Source: Acidaminobacter sp964416305
GTDB taxonomy: Bacteria > Bacillota > Clostridia > Peptostreptococcales > Acidaminobacteraceae
Reading direction: 5' to 3'
DNA length: 24,510 nt
Assembly (NCBI GenBank): GCA_964416305.1
Contig: CAYQDM010000034.1
Location: 1 to 24,510 of the forward strand
A program made the position numbers and the translations under genes. Below the pieces are notes generated by a model, which was not told the DNA's origin, did not search any database, and saw nothing but the letters and a program-made list of their open reading frames with translations. Numbering within the stretch: the stretch's first letter is position 1; each line of letters starts with the position of its first letter. Shown here in pieces: positions 6,932-14,268 of this stretch.

Positions 6932-9322
6932 TCAGGACACCTGATTCTTCAGTGCGTCGACAAAATTGGCGTGAGTGATTTTTCGGTAGGACAGGGCGAG
7001 GGAAATGATAATGGAAACCAATGTGATGATGCCTGCATAGACGTAATCTATGAACTGTGGCTTTGTGGCGAAACTATAGAGGTCCGTGGTGAAGTAGGCG
7101 CCAATGCCCGCCAGTGCCCAGGAGGCCAGCGGAATCCCAAGCACAATCCCCACGCCGCTGATCACCGCGATCTCCCGGGAGATGACCGAAAAGACTTCGC
7201 CGATCCTCATGCCCAGAATCCGCATGGAGGCGATCTCCACGGTCCTCTCATTGATCATCAGGACCACGGTATTATAGACAATAGCCACACCCAGGAACAT
7301 CCCAATGACCACGATCATGCCAATTGAGATATAGGTCAGCTGCATAAAATCCAGGTAGGCGTTTTGCAAATCCTCATTGGACATAAAGGAAGACACGGAT
7401 CGGGCATCCGTCAGCACGCCCTTGACATCGCTGCCGCCCTGAATGTAGGCGCCGCTGACGGCGTCTTCACCAAAGAAATCACGCTGAAGTGTGCTCAGAG
7501 GCATGTAAACGTTGGAGCCCAGGTCCTGGCGAATGATCCCCGTCAATTTGTACACCTGGTCTTCCCGGTCCGGAAGATAAGGCTTCATCACAAAGGGGTC
7601 CCCAATGCTGAGTCCCAGGTTGTCGGCCAGTCCCCTGGTCATGAAGACGCTGTTTGGGCGGAAAACCATCGGCGCCATGGTATTGAGCTCGTAAAAGTGG
7701 ATAATTTTGGTGTCCGGCGAGAGGCCTATGACGGTGGTGGCCTTTTTCCTGTAGCCGTTCTCGACCTCAAAGGGGTACTCCAGGCGGCCTTCCACGTAGT
7801 CGATCTCGTCGTAGTCGCTCAGGCTGCGGACCAGATCCCGGTCTGCCATGAAGCCGCTCAGGTTGACGCTGTAATCCATGCGCTGCATGACGCTGTACTG
7901 GAACTCGAACATGTCGAGAAAAGCGCTGAGAAGGTAGATCGGAATCATAATCATCATAAAGGTCAGGGCTATGCCGATGGATAGGACCAGTATACGCAGC
8001 TTGTGGCGCATGAGGTTGCGGATGACCATTTTTTCCGTGAAGGAGACCCAGAAGTTCCAGAATTGCGTGTGCTCCAGGCCAATATGCTTGCCGGACTGTG
8101 GTGCCTCAGGCCGCATGGCCGCCGCGGGATGGATCTGGATGACGCCGCGGGCGCCCATATAGCCTGCCGTAATGGAAAACACCAGGGCAAGGCCCAGGGC
8201 GGCGAACAGCATCCAGGCGTGGAATTTGAAGACCAGGATTGGCACATTGAAGCTCTCGGTGGCGTAAAGGGTCGTGACATACACCGACATGAGGGACCCC
8301 AGGATCACGCCCAGGACTGCGCCGGTAATGCCAATGCTCACGGCGTAGAGGCTGTAATGGGTCATGATCTTGCGGTTGTTGTAGCCCATAGCCTTGAGCA
8401 CGCCGATGGTGACCTTGTCATTCCGCACGAAGCGTCCAATCATCACGAACATAATGGCCGCTGCGATGCCGAGAAAAATCACCGGTACTATGGACATGGT
8501 CTGCTTGTTGCCCCGGATTTCTTCCTGCACCATCCGGCTGCTGACCTGGTCCTCCCTGAGATAGACCCGCTGGGCGCCAAGGTGTTCAAGTTTCTTTTCC
8601 ACGGCTTTGCGGACGGACTCGTGGTCGCCGTCGAAACTGTCCTTGACCGACAGCAGCACCTGGTTGTACTGGCCGTTAGAGGCGATGGACCGCATGGCGA
8701 AGGATTCCCTGACGTACATAATGCCGAAGTTATTAAAGTCCGGGAGCAGGGACTGCTCGCTCTGCATCAGGTAGATGTACTCAGAGCTGGAAACGATCCC
8801 CTTGACCTTGAGGGTGTGATCCTCGCCGGCGTACTGGATTTTAATTTCGTCGCCCACCTCAATGCCGCGGGCCCGGGCGAAGGATTCAATCAGGAAAACC
8901 TCGTCATCTGAGGCCAGTGACTGTGCCTTGGTTTGAAAATAGAGGCTGTGGATCATGCCGTCTTTGGCATCCTCCGCGCCTTCGGGAATGGAGATGACCC
9001 GGAGGGTGATCTTTTGGTTTTCGTCTTCTTTCAGGTCAGAGAGGAAATTGACGTCCCGGACAATCCGGCCCTGGGCGGCTTCCACGCCGCTGACCGAGAG
9101 GAGGCTGTTGACTTCTGAGCCCGAAATGGCGGGGATTTCGACGTAAATGTCCGCTGCGTTGGTCAGCGTGAAGTATTCCTGGACGGCGACGTCCAGGTTG
9201 GTGATGGCTGAGGACATGGCCACGTAGAGCATGAGTCCCAGGGCGATGACCATAGCGATGGCAAGGTTTTGGCCCTTCGAGCTCATGATCATTCTGAGGA
9301 GTCGGCGATTCAGAACACCCAT
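6932..9322 (-). CDS. ABC transporter permease, FtsX/MacB-like with two FtsX domains
   Basis: Membrane subunit of the exporter. An N-terminal membrane helix (about 15-38 of the longest reading) is followed by a large outer domain (about 45-260). A first FtsX core of three helices (about 275-395) precedes another helix near 440-465, a second outer domain (about 470-650) and a final FtsX core of three helices (about 660-785), ending in RKITHANFVDALKNQ. Such double-FtsX permeases of about 800 aa belong to the type VII ABC (mechanotransmission) class. The ATG at 9322 overlaps the ATPase stop (TGATG), so translation is coupled; upstream in-frame GTGs at 9325-9328 are alternatives. Substrate cannot be read from sequence. 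Confidence 0.9.
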   Translation of the reverse strand: MGVLNRRLLRMIMSSKGQNLAIAMVIALGLMLYVAMSSAITNLDVAVQEYFTLTNAADIYVEIPAISGSEVNSLLSVSGVEAAQGRIVRDVNFLSDLKEDENQKITLRVISIPEGAEDAKDGMIHSLYFQTKAQSLASDDEVFLIESFARARGIEVGDEIKIQYAGEDHTLKVKGIVSSSEYIYLMQSEQSLLPDFNNFGIMYVRESFAMRSIASNGQYNQVLLSVKDSFDGDHESVRKAVEKKLEHLGAQRVYLREDQVSSRMVQEEIRGNKQTMSIVPVIFLGIAAAIMFVMIGRFVRNDKVTIGVLKAMGYNNRKIMTHYSLYAVSIGITGAVLGVILGSLMSVYVTTLYATESFNVPILVFKFHAWMLFAALGLALVFSITAGYMGARGVIQIHPAAAMRPEAPQSGKHIGLEHTQFWNFWVSFTEKMVIRNLMRHKLRILVLSIGIALTFMMIMIPIYLLSAFLDMFEFQYSVMQRMDYSVNLSGFMADRDLVRSLSDYDEIDYVEGRLEYPFEVENGYRKKATTVIGLSPDTKIIHFYELNTMAPMVFRPNSVFMTRGLADNLGLSIGDPFVMKPYLPDREDQVYKLTGIIRQDLGSNVYMPLSTLQRDFFGEDAVSGAYIQGGSDVKGVLTDARSVSSFMSNEDLQNAYLDFMQLTYISIGMIVVIGMFLGVAIVYNTVVLMINERTVEIASMRILGMRIGEVFSVISREIAVISGVGIVLGIPLASWALAGIGAYFTTDLYSFATKPQFIDYVYAGIITLVSIIISLALSYRKITHANFVDALKNQVS

Positions 9323-10032
9323 CACCACGTCACCCTTTCAGGGTCCATCGGCATCTCGTTGATGATGTTTTCAACGATTTCGCCGCTGCGCATCTTCAGC
9401 ACCCGGTCGGCGATGATCGCGATGGACGCGTTGTGTGTAATGATAATGACAGTTTTCTTATATTTGACGTTGATTTTCTTCAGAAGTTTGAGGATTTGGA
9501 TGCCGGTCTCGAAGTCCAGGGCTCCCGTTGGCTCGTCGCACAGCAGGAGGTCCGGGTTCTTGCAGACAGCCCTGGCGATGGCCACGCGCTGCTGTTCGCC
9601 GCCGCTCATTTGGGCTGGGAAGTGGTCCGCCCGGTCGGTGAGTCCCACGTCTTCCATAACTTCGTCGACACTGAGGTGATCAGAGATGATTTCCGTGGCA
9701 AGCTCCACATTTTCCCGGGCGGTCAGGTTGCCCAGCAGGTTGTAGAACTGGAAGACGAAGCCCACGACGTTGCGGCGGTATTCGGTCAGTGCTTTCTCGG
9801 AGAAGTCGCTGAGGATTTCACCTCGGTAGTTGACGGTGCCGGATGTGGCCAGGTCCATGCCGCCCAGAATGTTGAGCATGGTGGTCTTGCCTGAGCCGCT
9901 GGGGCCCAGGATGACGACGAATTCGCCGGCGTTGACGTCAAAGGACACGCCCCTGAGGGCTTCGACGGTGACTTCGCCCATGAGGTAATGCTTTGTCAGT
10001 TGGCTGATGTTGAGGATCTGGTTTTGTTCCAT
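9322..10032 (-). CDS. ABC transporter ATP-binding protein, MacB/LolD type
   Basis: ATPase of the exporter. All motifs are present: Walker A GPSGSGKTT (43-51), Q-loop Gln95 in FVFQFYNLL, signature MSGGEQQRVAIARA (142-155), Walker B DLLLCDEPTGALD (161-173) and the switch His200 in IIITHN. The FYNLLGNLTARENVE segment is typical of the LolD/MacB/SalX group that drives FtsX-type permeases. The ATG at 10032 has GAGGAGG 8 nt upstream. It is the first gene of the operon, and a REP-like copy lies in its leader. Confidence 0.95.
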   Translation of the reverse strand: MEQNQILNISQLTKHYLMGEVTVEALRGVSFDVNAGEFVVILGPSGSGKTTMLNILGGMDLATSGTVNYRGEILSDFSEKALTEYRRNVVGFVFQFYNLLGNLTARENVELATEIISDHLSVDEVMEDVGLTDRADHFPAQMSGGEQQRVAIARAVCKNPDLLLCDEPTGALDFETGIQILKLLKKINVKYKKTVIIITHNASIAIIADRVLKMRSGEIVENIINEMPMDPERVTW

Positions 10033-10058
10033 GGGGCGTGCCTCCTCGTGGGGTGGAA

Positions 10059-10101
10059 GAAACTCGGTGTCAGCGGCTGGCGCCTATCAACCCCCGGTTT
10101 C
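10059..10101 (+). repeat. REP-like palindrome, copy A2
   Basis: Identical to copy A1 except for two bases in the right half (CAACCCCCGGTTTC against CGACCCCCAGTTTC). It begins 27 nt upstream of the ATPase start codon, inside the predicted leader of the exporter mRNA, where its arms could fold close to the ribosome site. Confidence 0.85.
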
Positions 10102-10119
10102 ACCTGTTCATTATTGTAA

Positions 10120-10145
10120 TTTATACCGATTCCGCCGGGTGTCAA
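10120..10145 (-). promoter_or_regulatory. Possible promoter of the exporter operon
   Basis: On the minus strand TTGACA (10145-10140) is followed after 14 nt by TATAAA (10125-10120). Both hexamers are good but the spacing is short, so either a regulated promoter or chance is possible. Confidence 0.35.
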
Positions 10146-10230
10146 ACGCTGAGGGTTGTGGTGGGGGAGGAAATGTTGACGGGGGACCATCGGCGGAGTA
10201 CTGTTTTTGTGGACGGCATTTCGGGTTTGG

Positions 10231-10239
10231 TGGTATAAT
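10231..10239 (+). promoter_or_regulatory. Extended -10 promoter of yebC
   Basis: TGGTATAAT, a perfect -10 with TG extension, lies 35 nt before the yebC start. No clear -35 is seen. Confidence 0.65.
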
Positions 10240-10274
10240 GTGATGTTGAATTTTAATGCCTGGAGGAAAGATAA

Positions 10275-10994
10275 ATGGGTCGTATAGGAACAATTGAGAA
10301 CAGAAAGAACAAGCAGGATGCAAAACGCGCGAAGATTTTTACGAAGCTTGGGCGGTACATCATGGTGGCGGCGCGGGAAGGCGGGGGCGACCCTATGTAC
10401 AACCCGGCGCTGATGAGTGCCATTGAGAAGGCCAAGGCTGCCAATATGCCCAATGACAATATTGATCGTGCCGTCAAGAAGGGTACGGGGGAGTCGGACG
10501 GTGCCATCTTTACGGAGCTGACTTATGAAGGCTACGGCCCAGGCGGCGTCGCGGTGCTGGTGGAGTGCCTCACGGACAAGCAGAACCGCACAGCGGCGGA
10601 TGTGCGCTCATATTTCTCCAAGGGGAACGGCAACCTGGGCACCAACGGCTGCGTCAGCTTTATGTTCGACCGCAAGGGTGTCTTAGTCATTGACCGCCTG
10701 GAGAACATGGACGAGGAGACGGTCATGATGCAGGCCCTGGAAGCGGGCGCGGAGGACTTCATTGCCGAGGAGGATCACTTCGAGATCTACACGTCTATTG
10801 AAGACTTTGGGGCAGTGCGCGATACCCTTAAAGCCGATGGTTACGAATTCTCCATGGCCGAGCTGAGGTACCTGCCGCAGACGACGACGGCGTTGACGGA
10901 CGAGGACGATATCAAGAATATGCAGAAGCTCATTGATCTCCTTGAGGACTCGGACGACGTGCAGACGGTGTACCATAACTGGGAGCAGGCGTAG
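10275..10994 (+). CDS. yebC: YebC/PmpR family regulatory protein
   Basis: YebC/TACO1-type protein. Members have been described as DNA-binding regulators and, more recently, as factors that help translation through difficult stretches such as proline runs; which applies here is not known. The start MGRIGTIENRKNKQDAKRAK is of the YeeN-like branch rather than the classic MAGHSKW start. Family marks include FTKLGRYIMVAAREGGGDP, NPALMSAIEKAKAANMPNDN, the YEGYGPGGVAVLVE core and NRTAADVRSYFSKGNGNLG. At 239 aa it is full length. GGAGG lies 8 nt upstream of the ATG. It is monocistronic, with its own promoter and terminator. Confidence 0.95.
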   Translation: MGRIGTIENRKNKQDAKRAKIFTKLGRYIMVAAREGGGDPMYNPALMSAIEKAKAANMPNDNIDRAVKKGTGESDGAIFTELTYEGYGPGGVAVLVECLTDKQNRTAADVRSYFSKGNGNLGTNGCVSFMFDRKGVLVIDRLENMDEETVMMQALEAGAEDFIAEEDHFEIYTSIEDFGAVRDTLKADGYEFSMAELRYLPQTTTALTDEDDIKNMQKLIDLLEDSDDVQTVYHNWEQA

Positions 10995-11048
10995 GGATTC
11001 AGGCGTTTAGACGTTTTGTTGGTTGAATTATAAAATGGATGTTGACAG

Positions 11049-11117
11049 GCATCCTTGTGTCGGAATGGTTGATCACGGACTGTGGATTGATCAGAGATGA
11101 CACAAGGGTGCTTTTTC
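11049..11117 (+). terminator. Intrinsic terminator of yebC
   Basis: GCATCCTTGTGTC (11049-11061) pairs with GACACAAGGGTGC (11099-11111), 13 bp with one G-U, followed by two T-runs. The 37-nt loop holds two TTGATCA/TGATCA motifs that could form an inner stem. Confidence 0.8.
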
Positions 11118-11333
11118 GTTTTTTGGATAGTGAAGAATTAATTATTGGGTGACCCCAAAAAAAACGGAAACTTTCTCGAAACTAATAAATAGGCACGTAA
11201 AAGTCGTTGCCGAGAGAGGGGGGTGGAGGACTCAGTCTGCAGGCCATAGAATGTGAAGTTCAGACCTTGGAGGTCCGTGGCCATAGCCGGTAAATTGTGA
11301 AATTCAACCATAGTATTGAAAGAAAGTGTACGC
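11118..11333 (+). other. Leader of the acidic protein, repeated and possibly structured
   Basis: Nothing matches a riboswitch I know. TTTCTCG (from 11173) can pair with CGAGAGA (11211-11217). GACCT-TGG-AGGTC (near 11263-11275) forms a small hairpin. Two imperfect copies of a TGTGAAGTTCA-ACC-like segment (about 11252-11266 and 11297-11309) are each associated with CCATAG. No strong ribosome site precedes the ATG at 11334; only GAAAGAAAG is present. Confidence 0.35.
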
Positions 11334-12215
11334 ATGAAAAAACCTATATCTTTATTGCTGATCTCGATCATGGTACTGATGTTGTCTGCGTTTTCGTTTG
11401 CGGGTAATGGGAATCCAATGAATGATAAGGATAAATCCAGTGTAAATGCGTTTATTTTGGATGATGAATTGTTTATTACTGTGTGGTTGGATGCGGAAAT
11501 TGGGGACGTTTTGGAAGAAATTAGTGTTGAGATTAACGACGATGATGATGTCATGGCTGATTGGTCTGATGATTTCGAAGTAAGTCATGAATTTGGTTCA
11601 AAGGTGTTTAAATATACTTTTGAAGCAGTAGATTATACGCCAGCAGATGAGTTTGAAATTAAAGTTGTCGCTAGATTTGATGAGAAAGATGACTTAGTCC
11701 TTACTAAAAAAATTGACTTGGAAGATCTTGACGAAGAAGATGACGACGAAGAAGACGAAGACGATGAAGAAGACATGGACGATGATATGTATCCAGCAGC
11801 TCCAGCCGTTGCGAATAAACTCCTGAAAGAAGCTGGAATTCCGAATCGCGTAGGCGAGAAAAACCTGATTGCGCTTGTTGCTGCAATGATGGATGAAGAT
11901 GAATCATTTGACAGCGTCGAGAAAGATGATGTTGATGAGTACAAGGATGCTGTAGAAGATTTCTTGATTGATCAACTGAAATTGATGTTTGAAGATGAAA
12001 ATAGTGATCAGCTCTTAGATTATGTTGATGATATCGCTGAATTAGCGAAGCCAGTCATGAAGCCTGATGTCGAAAAAGGTAAACCTGAATTTGTGGATGA
12101 TCACAATGACGACGATGACGACGACGATGACGAAGACGACGATGAAGATGAAGACGATGAAGATGAAGATGAAGATGACAATGATAAAAATCATGGAAAA
12201 GGCGGGAAAAAATAA
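11334..12215 (+). CDS. Secreted, extremely acidic protein of unknown function
   Basis: I do not recognise a family. The protein starts MKKPISLLLISIMVLMLSAF and has a clear signal peptide with likely cleavage after FAG near residue 24. A beta-rich segment follows (about 30-120: NAFILDDELFITVWLD, EISVEIN, KVFKYTFEAVDY, EFEIKVVARF). Then come an Asp/Glu run (about 125-146), a helical part (about 147-250, with NKLLKEAG, VEDFLIDQLKLMF and LLDYVDDIAELAKP), and a second Asp/Glu run (about 258-283) ending in a short basic HGKGGKK tail. The coding DNA is repetitive GAT/GAC/GAA and A+T-richer than its neighbours. ATG at 11334 is chosen over TTG at 11316 because the signal peptide begins there. Calcium or other cation binding outside the cell is a reasonable guess only. 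Confidence 0.75.
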   Translation: MKKPISLLLISIMVLMLSAFSFAGNGNPMNDKDKSSVNAFILDDELFITVWLDAEIGDVLEEISVEINDDDDVMADWSDDFEVSHEFGSKVFKYTFEAVDYTPADEFEIKVVARFDEKDDLVLTKKIDLEDLDEEDDDEEDEDDEEDMDDDMYPAAPAVANKLLKEAGIPNRVGEKNLIALVAAMMDEDESFDSVEKDDVDEYKDAVEDFLIDQLKLMFEDENSDQLLDYVDDIAELAKPVMKPDVEKGKPEFVDDHNDDDDDDDDEDDDEDEDDEDEDEDDNDKNHGKGGKK

Positions 12216-12269
12216 TCTGAGTCGAAATTGAATCAAAAGATTAGATAGCTGTAATTAATAGAAATTTTG

Positions 12270-12305
12270 AGGTGTGGGATCCAAAAGGGTTCTGCACCTT
12301 TTTTT
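12270..12305 (+). terminator. Intrinsic terminator of the acidic-protein gene
   Basis: AGGTGTGGGATCC (12270-12282) and GGGTTCTGCACCT (12287-12299) pair along 13 positions including several G-U pairs, with loop AAAA and a run of seven T. Confidence 0.88.
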
Positions 12306-12389
12306 ATTTCCGATATGACTCTAAAGTCACATGACTCTATGGTCATATTATACCCGAAAAACTGCAACAAAGTATTAAAAATGTATAAA

Positions 12390-12477
12390 GAGTGTCTGGT
12401 ACAATTTCGAACTCGGTGACAGGCACTCAATCAACTTTGGTGTCAGACACTCAGTCAAGATTGGGGACAGACACTCA
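12390..12477. repeat. Family B repeat cluster, copy B1, touching the glycosyltransferase stop
   Basis: On the minus strand three successive units begin GAGTGTCTGTCCCC, GAGTGTCTGACACC and GAGTGCCTGTCACC, 24-bp modules, followed by an end CCAGACACTC that closes a palindrome with GAGTGCCTG. The first unit starts in the glycosyltransferase TGA (TGAGTGTCTG). On the plus strand the 37-mer at 12392-12428, starting GTGTCTGGTACAATTTC, is repeated at 13766-13802. Confidence 0.82.
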
Positions 12478-13644
12478 CTTGGCTATACATGCCTGGCGAT
12501 AAAGCTCTAGCAAGTGATTCGCCAGGTCCTCTGCACCTTGGCGGGCGACGTGATTTCTGCAGCGGGTTTGCCAGTCAAGCCATTCTAAGGAAGATAACTG
12601 ACCAAAGGTTTTCAGATGGGTGCCAAAATCGGCAGCGCTCGTGTAGACAAATCCATTGACTTTATCAATCACCTGATTTCTGGACTGTTGATCCAGTCGC
12701 TGAAGTACCGGAAGGCCCATAGCTTGGGCTTCAAGAAGAGAAATGGACATCATTTCAGTAAGGGAAGCGCTGACAAAAACATCTGAAGCAGCGTAGTACT
12801 GAGGCATGTTTTCATATGGGATTTTGCCTGTGAAAGTGATCTGATGGGCAATGCCGATATCCGTCACATTTTGTTCCAGGTGATCCCGCTCAGGGCCATC
12901 TCCCACGATCATGAGATGAAAGGGATCATTGGGTTGTATACTTGATTTCCAGAGATCCAGCAGCGTTTCAACGCTCTTTTCTTTTCCCAGACGTCCTACG
13001 AAAATTGCGGTGAGGTGACCATCGGGGATCTTGTACTGATGGCGGATCTTTTGTCTGATTCCGGGTTCGAGGTTATTGGTATCGAACCTCTGAAGGTCAA
13101 CGCTGTTGGGGATATAGTAAAAAGGTGAAGTCACTTTTGTAGCTTTCAAATAGGCGGCGGCCTTTTCTGAAGGGCCGGTCGTAATGCGGGCATAATTAGC
13201 CAGGAATCGCACATAACCGTGTGACAAGGCTTTGCTTATAGGCATAAATGGTTTGGGTGCCAAGTAATGGAGGTAGTCATCATAGGCGGTGTGGAGGGTG
13301 TAGACCATTGGAATTTTAAGTTTTCGAGCTGCCAGCATACCAAAGGTGCCCATGCCAAATTCATTGTGGATGTGAATGACGTCGGGGTGGAATGCTTTTA
13401 GGATCTTAAGACGCTCGAAACTAAAGGGAAACGCGATCCCATATCCATAGATCCGCTTTAAGGTGAATCCAGGACAGTGGAGCACGCCCTCTTGATCAAT
13501 AAAATGGTGTTTGGTATGTGGATCAGAAGCTAGAATTAATACCTGGTGACCTAAATTTCTGAGCCCTTCAGCCAGGACTTCAATATGAGTAATGACACCA
13601 TTGGTATAAGGGTGCCAGGTATCTGTCAAGAGCGCAATGTTCAT
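12475..13644 (-). CDS. Glycosyltransferase family 4, possibly lipid-acceptor type
   Basis: GT-B retaining glycosyltransferase of 389 aa. The N-terminal half begins MNIALLTDTWHPYTNGVITH and has DVIHIHNEFGMGTFGMLAAR and VYTLHTAYDDY, the acceptor-domain pattern of GT4 enzymes acting on lipids such as diacylglycerol or phosphatidylinositol. The C-terminal half has FVGRLGKEKSVETLLDLW, IVGDGPERDHLE, and the EX7E donor motif in TEMMSISLLEAQAMGLPVL. ATG at 13644 is chosen because AAAGGAG lies 7 nt upstream and the conserved N-terminus begins there; the longer frame runs into a repeat. The exact sugar and acceptor are unknown; a membrane glycolipid synthase is the best guess. Monocistronic and flanked by direct repeats. 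Confidence 0.88.
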   Translation of the reverse strand: MNIALLTDTWHPYTNGVITHIEVLAEGLRNLGHQVLILASDPHTKHHFIDQEGVLHCPGFTLKRIYGYGIAFPFSFERLKILKAFHPDVIHIHNEFGMGTFGMLAARKLKIPMVYTLHTAYDDYLHYLAPKPFMPISKALSHGYVRFLANYARITTGPSEKAAAYLKATKVTSPFYYIPNSVDLQRFDTNNLEPGIRQKIRHQYKIPDGHLTAIFVGRLGKEKSVETLLDLWKSSIQPNDPFHLMIVGDGPERDHLEQNVTDIGIAHQITFTGKIPYENMPQYYAASDVFVSASLTEMMSISLLEAQAMGLPVLQRLDQQSRNQVIDKVNGFVYTSAADFGTHLKTFGQLSSLEWLDWQTRCRNHVARQGAEDLANHLLELYRQACIAK

Positions 13645-13680
13645 GAGTCTGCTCCTTTCGTCAAATGATTCATTGGAAAA

Positions 13681-13689
13681 AGTATAGCA
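13681..13689 (-). promoter_or_regulatory. Extended -10 promoter of the glycosyltransferase
   Basis: On the minus strand TGCTATACT lies 37 nt upstream of the start codon. No clear -35 is seen. Confidence 0.55.
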
Positions 13690-13765
13690 CTTCAATACAG
13701 GATTGGCGATCAGGGATAATTTGGGGTTCAATATAGAGAATACAAATCTTAAAAAAACATTAAAT

Positions 13766-13802
13766 GTGTCTGGTACAATTTCTGAGTTGGTGACAGGCAC
13801 TC
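13766..13802. repeat. Family B repeat, copy B2
   Basis: The 37-mer differs from copy B1 (12392-12428) only in a short central block. It begins GTGTCTGGTACAATTTC and ends GGTGACAGGCACTC. Both copies point the same way and flank the glycosyltransferase gene with its promoter, about 1.37 kb apart. Confidence 0.85.
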
Positions 13803-13894
13803 ATTTTGTTTTTGTCCGCGCGGCCGGAGGCCTATTGCCCCCAACCTGTAAACCACCCCAGATGTTAAATATTTGTGAACTTTCACTTCGGGGG

Positions 13895-13923
13895 TTGCAA
13901 TTTTTCTTGCAGAGGCGTATGAT
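13895..13923 (+). promoter_or_regulatory. Sigma-A promoter upstream of the antiporter
   Basis: TTGCAA (13895-13900), a 17-nt spacer, and TATGAT (13918-13923). Transcription would start near 13930, giving a leader of about 340 nt before the antiporter ATG. Confidence 0.5.
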
Positions 13924-14024
13924 CGTTTATATCAGAGGTCATGCCGGATGAAAATCTGCAAAGACCACCTGTGATCCAGCAAAATAGCGGGTTTTAATTA
14001 ATAACTATGAGGAGGTGCCCGACA

Positions 14025-14081
14025 GTGATCATCATGAGAAGACATGCTTTAGCCGGATTTGTCCACGGTCGCGGCGGTTAA
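14025..14081 (+). CDS. Possible 18-residue leader peptide
   Basis: A GTG at 14025 lies 7 nt after a very strong ribosome site, GAGGAGGTG. It opens a frame reading MIIMRRHALAGFVHGRGG and ending in TAA at 14079-14081. An internal ATG at 14034 is another possible start. It lies inside the predicted leader of the antiporter gene, 187 nt before its ATG. The strong ribosome site is the main evidence; codon content is too short to test. It could be a regulatory uORF, a small protein, or chance. Confidence 0.45.
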   Translation: MIIMRRHALAGFVHGRGG

Positions 14082-14268
14082 TTCTGAAACGGTATGCAAT
14101 TATTCCTGCATTTTCGTTATAGTTTTAACAACAATAATCAAGAATCAGCAATCAACAATCAGCCTTCATTCATACATTCATTAATTATAAACCGCCCATT
14201 TCATTCAAGAATAAGTTGAATGACCTAACGACAGGGCGAAATATCCAAAAATATAAGGGGTCTTAGTC

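Larger units (their letters stand above)
13803..14268 (+). other. Long leader region of the antiporter gene
   Basis: These 466 bp contain a GGCCGGAGGCC hairpin near 13823, a sigma-A promoter (13895-13923), a possible 18-codon ORF (14025-14081) and then A+T-rich DNA with repeated AATCA-type words (about 14130-14165). GGTC and GACC near 13940-13970 could close a stem. No known cation riboswitch could be matched by eye. Confidence 0.45.

Noticed and set aside
8003..8911. 302-codon plus-strand frame inside the permease gene
   Set aside because: His/Asp/Val-rich composition is typical of a reverse shadow; the minus-strand permease is complete.
11140..11315. Cyclic di-GMP or other known riboswitch before the acidic-protein gene
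   Set aside because: GGAAA and AGGCAC-like words are present, but the order and core bases of known aptamers could not be matched by eye; kept only as a possibly structured leader.
12233..12430. 65-codon minus-strand frame beginning MSACHRVRNC
   Set aside because: Its start is the family B repeat and the rest crosses the terminator region of the acidic-protein gene; it is not a credible gene.
12392..13802. Integron-like gene cassette
   Set aside because: The flanking repeats do not show attC-type R and L boxes and no tyrosine integrase is visible. They belong to a repeat family seen elsewhere in the window.
13930..14020. Fluoride or sodium riboswitch before the antiporter
   Set aside because: The gene context fits, but I could not match the conserved core of either class; a covariance-model search would decide.
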